DNA of 64,000 bases from Lentibacillus daqui (lineage in GTDB: Bacteria; Bacillota; Bacilli; Bacillales; Amphibacillaceae). The first letter of the stretch is position 1, and each line of letters begins with the position of its first letter. The DNA lies in contig NZ_CP114176.1 in NCBI RefSeq assembly GCF_027186265.1, positions 2,232,001 to 2,296,000 on the forward strand, in the 5' to 3' direction. Of the stretch, positions 58,993 through 64,000 are shown piece after piece. The position numbers and the translations under genes are program-made. The notes beneath the pieces were generated by a model. That model did no database searches. It was not told where the DNA came from and was given only the letters and a program-made list of their open reading frames with translations.

Positions 58993-59664
58993 ATGGAAAA
59001 ATTATATATTAAAACGGATGATCCAGCGGTTGTTCCATTAAGCCAACAAGATCCTATCATGGGGAAATTAATTTCGATTATCGGCAACTTGGAAATCGCA
59101 TTACGTCCAAACTATTTTCATTCGTTAGTCAGATCCATGATTGGCCAACAAATCTCCGTTGCGGCGGCAAGTGCCATTTATAACCGACTTGATACGCTCA
59201 TGGAGCATGACATTACCGCTGAAAAATTATTGCTGGCAGATGATCAATCATTAAGTGAGATTGGATTATCCGCACGTAAGGTACTGTATTTGCGTGATCT
59301 TGCTGAAAAAGTGTCCAGTAACGTACTAAACCTCGAAGTGCTGGATGGACTGGATAATAATGAAGTGATCAAGCAACTTACCAGTATCAAAGGCATTGGC
59401 AAATGGACAGCGGAAATGTTTTTAATTTTTTCGCTCCGCCGAATGGACGTGCTATCACTCGATGACATCGGGATTCAGCGTGGAGCTAAATGGCTGTATC
59501 AGGTAGATAAGTCATACCGCCGGCAAATTTTAATCGATAAGGCTAGTTTGTGGGATCCACACTTTTCGATTGCCTCTTTTTATTTGTGGGAAGTCGTGCA
59601 TCTAAACTTTGAAAAGCTCTATTCATCAATTGACGATATTGGAGATAGTCACCCGCCGCTTTAA
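58993..59664 (+). CDS. alkA: DNA-3-methyladenine glycosylase II
   Basis: 223 residues of the HhH-GPD superfamily; removes alkylated bases in base excision repair. SMIGQQISVAAASAIYNRL near 48 and the helix-hairpin-helix LTSIKGIGKWTAEMFLIF near 132, followed by the catalytic Asp in DVLSLDDIGIQRG. It lacks the N-terminal domain of E. coli AlkA, as in many Bacillus proteins. I chose the ATG at 58993, at the end of GAGGTGG; the next codon is also ATG. The last residues (GDSHPPL) lie in a dispersed hairpin repeat. Confidence 0.88.
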   Translation: MEKLYIKTDDPAVVPLSQQDPIMGKLISIIGNLEIALRPNYFHSLVRSMIGQQISVAAASAIYNRLDTLMEHDITAEKLLLADDQSLSEIGLSARKVLYLRDLAEKVSSNVLNLEVLDGLDNNEVIKQLTSIKGIGKWTAEMFLIFSLRRMDVLSLDDIGIQRGAKWLYQVDKSYRRQILIDKASLWDPHFSIASFYLWEVVHLNFEKLYSSIDDIGDSHPPL

Positions 59665-59689
59665 TGCGGTTAAAGCAGCGGTGATCTCC
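59641..59689. repeat. GGAGA-type hairpin (repeat D, copy 2)
   Basis: GGAGATAGTCACCCGCCGC..TTTAA and TTAAAGCAGCGGTGATCTCC form a long stem across the alkA stop codon, between two convergent genes. It probably serves as terminator for both. Confidence 0.65.
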
Positions 59690-59692
59690 ATT

Positions 59693-60394
59693 TTAAACAG
59701 GGCGGACGGTTATTTCATTCACATTAACATATGCCGGCTGTGTCACCGCATACACAATTGCCCGGGCAATATCCTCAGGCTTCAGTGGCTTGCGATCAGA
59801 TGGAGCATCAGAGGAAATTTCTGTATCGACCATTCCAGGAGAAATATTCGTTACGCGCACACCGGTCCGAGCCAATTCCTTTTCCATACTCATGGACAAT
59901 GCCCGCACAGCATACTTGGTGGCACTATATACCGCACTCGTTTTGGCGATTTCATGACCGGAAACGGAGCAAATATTGACAATATGTCCGGCTGAACGCT
60001 CCAACATACTTGGTAAGGCTGCATGAACGCCGTAAAGTACCCCCTTAATATTTACATCGATCATCGTTTCCCAAGCTTTGACATCACCTGAACGTATGCT
60101 TGAGGAAAGAACCGCTCCAGCATTATTAACGTAAATATCAACTTGTCCAAATTTTTCAACTGCCGCTTGAACCAAAGCATCGACATCACTTTGTTTGGAT
60201 ACATCCGTCACTACTGAAATGGCTTGTCCATCGCCCTTATCGTTGATTAATTTGGCGATATGATCCAACCTATCTTTTCGTCTGGCAGCTAGCACAACAT
60301 TTACCCCTTCTCCGGCCAAATACTGCGCGGTCATTGCCCCAATCCCACTACTTGCACCTGTTACAATTGCCGTTTTCCCTGTAATATTTTCCAT
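59693..60394 (-). CDS. Short-chain dehydrogenase/reductase
   Basis: 233 residues, classical SDR. TGASSGIG (cofactor loop, about 12-19), NNAG near 89, catalytic Ser in NICSVSG and YSATK (Tyr and Lys) near 155. ARRKDRL after the second strand suggests NADPH preference. Resembles the YdfG/serine dehydrogenase-like group, but the substrate is unknown. AGGAGG lies upstream of the ATG at 60394. Single gene convergent with alkA. Confidence 0.9.
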   Translation of the reverse strand: MENITGKTAIVTGASSGIGAMTAQYLAGEGVNVVLAARRKDRLDHIAKLINDKGDGQAISVVTDVSKQSDVDALVQAAVEKFGQVDIYVNNAGAVLSSSIRSGDVKAWETMIDVNIKGVLYGVHAALPSMLERSAGHIVNICSVSGHEIAKTSAVYSATKYAVRALSMSMEKELARTGVRVTNISPGMVDTEISSDAPSDRKPLKPEDIARAIVYAVTQPAYVNVNEITVRPV

Positions 60395-60482
60395 TTATGA
60401 AAACCTCCTTTTTTAGGATCAGTCCCCACCTCCCCCATGTATTAGAGAAGTAAAGATCTGATCCCAATTATGTTATTTTCTT

Positions 60483-60539
60483 TTGACAAAGGGAAGTAAC
60501 TTGCATACAATATTAGTATATGAAAATATATACATGTAT
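60483..60539 (+). promoter_or_regulatory. Promoter and candidate operator of czrA-czcD
   Basis: -35 TTGACA (60483-60488), 17-bp spacer, -10 TACAAT (60506-60511). A perfect palindrome ATACATGTAT (60530-60539) within an AT-rich dyad lies just behind the expected start site and could be the CzrA operator. Confidence 0.75.
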
Positions 60540-60567
60540 TGATTATCAATCGAAATGGGGTATCAGG

Positions 60568-60882
60568 ATGGAAAAACAGGAAAAAGCGTACACGGATCTT
60601 GATGAAGAAACACTTTTCGTCGTCTCACAAACTTTTAAGGCTTTAGGAGATCCAACGAGAATTCGAATTCTGCATTTGCTGTTTCATAAAGCGTGTTCAG
60701 TTAACGAAATTGCCAAGAACCTGCATCTGAGGCAATCAACCGTATCCCATCAATTACGTTTTTTGAAAAATTTACGGCTTGTGACATACCGACGGGAAGG
60801 AACGACATTGTATTATTCGCCTGATGATGAACATGTAATGGATATGCTGAAACAAACCATTGAACATGCTTGTCATAGCTAG
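60568..60882 (+). CDS. czrA: ArsR/SmtB family metal-responsive repressor CzrA
   Basis: 104 residues from the ATG at 60568 (GGGG 7 nt upstream); an ATG at 60520 lies in the operator region. SQTFKALGDPTRIRILHLLF and LRQSTVSHQLRFLKNLRLVT form the winged helix; the C-terminal helix carries Asp-Asp-Glu-His and His residues (DDEHVMDMLKQTIEHACH), the alpha-5 zinc site of CzrA. Zinc or cobalt binding releases DNA. It precedes czcD by 20 nt, its expected target. Confidence 0.93.
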   Translation: MEKQEKAYTDLDEETLFVVSQTFKALGDPTRIRILHLLFHKACSVNEIAKNLHLRQSTVSHQLRFLKNLRLVTYRREGTTLYYSPDDEHVMDMLKQTIEHACHS

Positions 60883-60902
60883 TTTGGATGGGAGGCTTTT
60901 AG

Positions 60903-61826
60903 ATGGGACACGATCACGGTCATGATCATACACATGGCGCTAATAAAAAGGCTTTAACAATTAGTTTCATCATCACAACGACCTATATGATTATCGAAGC
61001 GATCGGCGGATTTTTCACCAATAGTCTCGCTTTATTATCAGACGCCGGACATATGCTGAGCGATTCAATCTCATTAGGTGTTGGTGTACTTGCTTTCATT
61101 ATGGGTGAAAAAATGGCCAATCACAGTAAAACGTATGGCTATAAACGATTTGAAATCCTGGCTGCCCTATTTAATGGAATTACATTGGTTATCATCGCCG
61201 GTTATGTGCTTTACGAGGGTATTCAGCGGTTTACTTCACCTGCAACGGTTGCCTCAACGGGGATGTTAATCATTGCTACCATCGGGTTGCTTGTCAATGT
61301 TACAGTTGCCTGGATATTAATGCGTGGGGACACGGAAGAAAATTTAAACTTACGCGCAGCATTTCTGCATGTTCTTGGCGATATGTTAGGATCAATCGGT
61401 GCAATCCTCGCAGCACTTTTGATCATGCTCTTTCAATGGGAGTGGGCCGATCCGCTTGCTAGTATGATTGTAGCAGTACTTATTCTGATCAGCGGTTTTC
61501 GTGTTGCCAAAGATGCCATTCATGTGCTGATGGAAGGTACTCCAAAAAGTATTGTACTTGATGATATCATTGCAACCATTGAGAGTGTTTCCGGCATCGA
61601 AAGCATTCATGATTTGCACGTATGGAGCATTACCAGTGGACAAAACGCTTTATCCTGTCACGCTGTCGTTGATGATAAGTTAACGATTCATGACAGTCAA
61701 GCTTTATTACGAACCATTGAACATAAGCTGGCACACAAAGGGATTGGTCATGTTACCATTCAAATGGAAAATATCAGTCACCCACATAACAACACGTTAA
61801 TGTGCCAGCAACAGGATGAGCATTAA
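60903..61826 (+). CDS. czcD: Cation diffusion facilitator CzcD
   Basis: 307 residues. His-rich N-terminus (GHDHGHDHTHG), six membrane helices, the metal-site HxxxD pairs in SDAGHMLSDS (helix II) and HVLGDMLGS (helix V), and a C-terminal cytoplasmic metallochaperone-like domain (about 215-295). It exports zinc, cobalt or cadmium in exchange for protons or potassium. Second gene of the czrA-czcD operon, closed by a strong terminator. Confidence 0.95.
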   Translation: MGHDHGHDHTHGANKKALTISFIITTTYMIIEAIGGFFTNSLALLSDAGHMLSDSISLGVGVLAFIMGEKMANHSKTYGYKRFEILAALFNGITLVIIAGYVLYEGIQRFTSPATVASTGMLIIATIGLLVNVTVAWILMRGDTEENLNLRAAFLHVLGDMLGSIGAILAALLIMLFQWEWADPLASMIVAVLILISGFRVAKDAIHVLMEGTPKSIVLDDIIATIESVSGIESIHDLHVWSITSGQNALSCHAVVDDKLTIHDSQALLRTIEHKLAHKGIGHVTIQMENISHPHNNTLMCQQQDEH

Positions 61827-61827
61827 A

Positions 61828-61864
61828 AAGGAGCATCCCCATTACTGAAGGGATGCTCCTTTTT
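61828..61864. terminator. Terminator of czcD
   Basis: AAAAAGGAGCATCCC / GGGATGCTCCTTTTT, a perfect stem. Confidence 0.92.
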
Positions 61865-61989
61865 CGATTCTATCGTTTGGGCGTGACTTTCTTGGACTTT
61901 CGGAAATTTCTCTTGCGTCAGTATGATTCCCTATTTTGATTAGCGCCACCCGGAACATTTACTATATTCTAGTGATGATTTTCGTCCCG

Positions 61990-62066
61990 CTCGTTTGACT
62001 TTTCCTCGGTCTCGATCAACTTTCGCGTCCGGCTCGATCAACTTGCATCATACCCGATAGAACTAC
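61990..62066. repeat. About 21-bp tandem array, CTCGATCAACTT core (4 units)
   Basis: Units begin at 61990 (CTCGTTTGACTT), 62011 (CTCGATCAACTT), 62033 (CTCGATCAACTT) and 62053 (CCCGATAGAACT). It lies between the convergent czcD and ycnI genes and runs up to the ycnI stop. Confidence 0.7.
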
Positions 62067-62067
62067 T

Positions 62068-62703
62068 TTATGCCCGTTTCCGAAATAAGCTTATCAGTGC
62101 TAACAAAATCGCTACTACTGATAAAATCACAGGTAACCAGCTGCTCGTACCGGATCCGGATGTTTGCTGGTCGTCAGCTGTTTCATGAGCCGTATCGGTC
62201 CCGGCTGTATTGTTCCCATGTGGTGAAACTGCATCTCCTTTGACTACCTTGGTTACAGAAGCCGGTTCATCTGCATCAGGTGCGCCATTCCATTCCACAA
62301 CCGATCCATCATCATATGTCTGATACGCTTTCCAGCTGAATTCTCCGGGTTCACTCGGGTTGGCCGCAATAAATGGAAACTCGATGAATTCATTTGGTCC
62401 GATTCCTTTATCCGCTGCTGTCCAGGTCACCGATGTAATCATATCATTATCATCTTTTTTTAATTGGTAGTCCCAATCTTCCATCGGCTGAACAGAAATA
62501 AGATTGATTCCATCCGGGACCTCCAGCTCTACTTTTGTTGTATGAGCATCCTTTTCTACCGGAATCCGTACTGTATATTTTTCGTATGCATTTGTAGAAC
62601 TTTCGCTTGGGTGCACCGTGACATGGGCTTCAGCGATTGGTGCTATAGCCAACAGGAAAATTACCGCCATAACAGGAATAGTCCATATCGTCTTGTTTTT
62701 CAT
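62068..62703 (-). CDS. ycnI: YcnI-like copper-binding protein (DUF1775)
   Basis: 211 residues from the ATG at 62703 (AAGGGAGA upstream; an in-frame TTG is embedded in it). Signal peptide ending AEA, so the mature protein begins His-Val-Thr-Val, the N-terminal histidine that binds copper in YcnI. The DUF1775 domain spans about 28-150 with a conserved Trp in VTWTAADKGIGPNE. A Ser/Thr-rich linker and a C-terminal membrane helix (about 188-207) anchor it. It lies 20 nt after ycnJ, as in the ycnKJI operon. Confidence 0.92.
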   Translation of the reverse strand: MKNKTIWTIPVMAVIFLLAIAPIAEAHVTVHPSESSTNAYEKYTVRIPVEKDAHTTKVELEVPDGINLISVQPMEDWDYQLKKDDNDMITSVTWTAADKGIGPNEFIEFPFIAANPSEPGEFSWKAYQTYDDGSVVEWNGAPDADEPASVTKVVKGDAVSPHGNNTAGTDTAHETADDQQTSGSGTSSWLPVILSVVAILLALISLFRKRA

Positions 62704-62723
62704 GTAAAAAATCTCCCTTCTTT

Positions 62724-64000
62724 TCAACTATTGCCATTTCCCGCAATAAAAATATCATCCGTCCATTCTTTTTCCTCTCCATCGGGATATGAAGCAACGA
62801 TATTAAGGCGCCAGGTTCCTGACATGGAGAACGGTAATGTCACAAAGTAATCACCGGACTTTCCTTTTTTCGCCGGGAACGGACCAGCTTTCATCCCATG
62901 ATCCGGCATCGAAATTGCAATATTTATTTTTTCAGGCTTCTTTCCGTCTACATTGCCAATGCTGGCTGTCAAGATTTGTTCGCCACGCTGGAGCTTATCA
63001 ATGTGGATTTGTGCCTCTACTTGATCTGCAGTTAACGTGCTATCATATGATTTGACCGCGACCGGATAGGCGGTTTGACTCATCCACACACCCAATAAGA
63101 TGACAGCCAAACCAATTATCCATTCCACACGAACGACCTTTTTTGTCGTAAAGCTCCCCCGCTTTTTCCATGTTAACGTTTGGAATAATGCCAAACCCAG
63201 CATAACAATAGTGAAAATAACTTTTAGGAGCAACAACGTACTCCAGCCCATCCAATCAGTAATCACCGCCGTCCAGCCTGTTTGAAGAAAGACCATGATG
63301 ATCCCGGATAAAACGACCAACCCGGATGCAACCATCATCTTATATACAAAAAAAGGTCTGAATTCCTTCCATGAAACATCTGTAGCCTGTTTTCGATGCC
63401 AATGGATAAGTAGAATCACATAACCGAGTGCACCAAGCCATAAAGCAATGGATAACTGGTGAATGATCCGGGGTATGACGGCAAGATAGGGGTTTTCGAT
63501 TCCCCATACATGCCCTCCAAAGGCTGGAATAACAGCTAACGCGAACCACATAAATAAATACCAGCCATTAACCATTCCCGGAATACATAACAAAACAAGG
63601 AAAAATAGTTGGGTAAATAGCATAAGTACAAAAGGAAATTCCGTTAATATATCCCATCTTCCGTTAAATACCATTTGCACCAAACCCGGCGGAAGCTCCA
63701 GTGCATAAGTAATGAGTTCTCCAATTGTTGCCAGAACAAGCAAAATCATTGCGATAGTTCTGCCCCGTCCAAATAAACTGGTAAGACCAGGAAAACCTTG
63801 CCTTTCTGCCAGCCAGCCAAACCAGAATAGGCCAGCTCCAAGTAACAGCAAACCCTGTGCGATCGTCCGGGAAACAATCAGTGATGCCTGTCCCCCATTA
63901 CCTGCAACAGATTTAACACCGCCTTCTGTCGCCTTCCCAACCGCAAAAACGTAGGAACCACTAACCGGATGGCCGTCCAGTGATACGACGCTCCATTTTA
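62724..64000 (-). CDS. ycnJ: CopC-CopD fusion copper transport protein, 3' part
   Basis: The open frame runs off the window, so the start is not visible. The first visible residues (SVVSLDGHPVSGSYVFAVG) are the end of a CopC domain. They are followed by a linker, about eight membrane helices of the CopD type (for example AVIPAFGGHVWGI, PRIIHQLSIALWLGALGYVI) and a C-terminal extracytoplasmic domain (YtkA-like, about the last 110 residues: ISMPDHGMKAGPFPAKKG). YcnJ takes up copper in Bacillus subtilis. A shorter start at 63851 would cut into the CopD domain and is wrong. Confidence 0.92.
   Translation of the reverse strand, partial: KWSVVSLDGHPVSGSYVFAVGKATEGGVKSVAGNGGQASLIVSRTIAQGLLLLGAGLFWFGWLAERQGFPGLTSLFGRGRTIAMILLVLATIGELITYALELPPGLVQMVFNGRWDILTEFPFVLMLFTQLFFLVLLCIPGMVNGWYLFMWFALAVIPAFGGHVWGIENPYLAVIPRIIHQLSIALWLGALGYVILLIHWHRKQATDVSWKEFRPFFVYKMMVASGLVVLSGIIMVFLQTGWTAVITDWMGWSTLLLLKVIFTIVMLGLALFQTLTWKKRGSFTTKKVVRVEWIIGLAVILLGVWMSQTAYPVAVKSYDSTLTADQVEAQIHIDKLQRGEQILTASIGNVDGKKPEKINIAISMPDHGMKAGPFPAKKGKSGDYFVTLPFSMSGTWRLNIVASYPDGEEKEWTDDIFIAGNGNS

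Noticed and set aside
63712..63851. Start of the copper protein at 63851
   Set aside because: Sequence upstream continues in frame as the end of a CopC domain, so the gene starts outside the window.

Overview
The window reads as chromosome from a spore-forming, probably halotolerant member of the Bacillaceae (Virgibacillus/Lentibacillus/Oceanobacillus type). The evidence is the Bacillus-style glgBCDAP operon, a BceRS-BceAB module, spoVA and sda sporulation genes, czrA-czcD, ycnJ-ycnI, strong AGGAGG-type ribosome sites, and small intergenic repeats of the kind seen in that group. I saw no rRNA, tRNA or CRISPR array. This is judged by eye; no search was run.

Layout. 1-11.8 kb (minus strand): a cyclic-amide catabolic locus with two paralogous hydantoinase/oxoprolinase pairs (hyuA-hyuB twice), an NCS1 permease broken by a frameshift, a small cupin, an XRE-cupin regulator, an IclR regulator and the end of an OPT-like transporter. 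12.1-22.8 kb: glycogen metabolism, glgB-glgC-glgD-glgA-glgP on the minus strand, divergent from a type I pullulanase. 22.9-28.9 kb: an M24 peptidase, then a bacitracin-type two-component system with its ABC transporter. 29-37 kb: KtrB-type potassium channel, aldo/keto reductase, DUF1646 transporter, YfmJ-like reductase, YwpF-like protein and moeA-moaA, which has a perfect Fnr-type box placed at -41.5. 37.4-41.3 kb: an operon DUF1657 / YhcN-like lipoprotein / spoVAC / spoVAD / spoVAEb / DUF1657 / DUF421-DUF1657, the arrangement known as spoVA2mob, linked to spore heat resistance. It is followed by a decapitated dicarboxylate symporter and by sda, the 54-codon sporulation checkpoint inhibitor. 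42-52 kb: mostly small or unassigned membrane and zinc-ribbon proteins, an MDR reductase, a carboxylate-type transporter, YceI and an Aquifex-type aconitase. 52.4-55.7 kb: a TPR gene split by an IS607-type element (tnpA serine recombinase plus tnpB). 55.8-64 kb: DCC thioredoxin-like protein, VanW protein, NDH-2, AlkA, an SDR, czrA-czcD, and ycnI with the 3' part of a CopC-CopD fusion (ycnJ) running off the end.

Beyond the genes, the main structure is intergenic. There are at least six arrays of imperfect tandem units with a period of about 21 bp, each locus with its own core word. There are also several dispersed repeat families (a MITE-like element in three copies, a second MITE-like element, REP-like palindromes and a GGAGA-type hairpin), some of which appear to have been recruited as gene ends.
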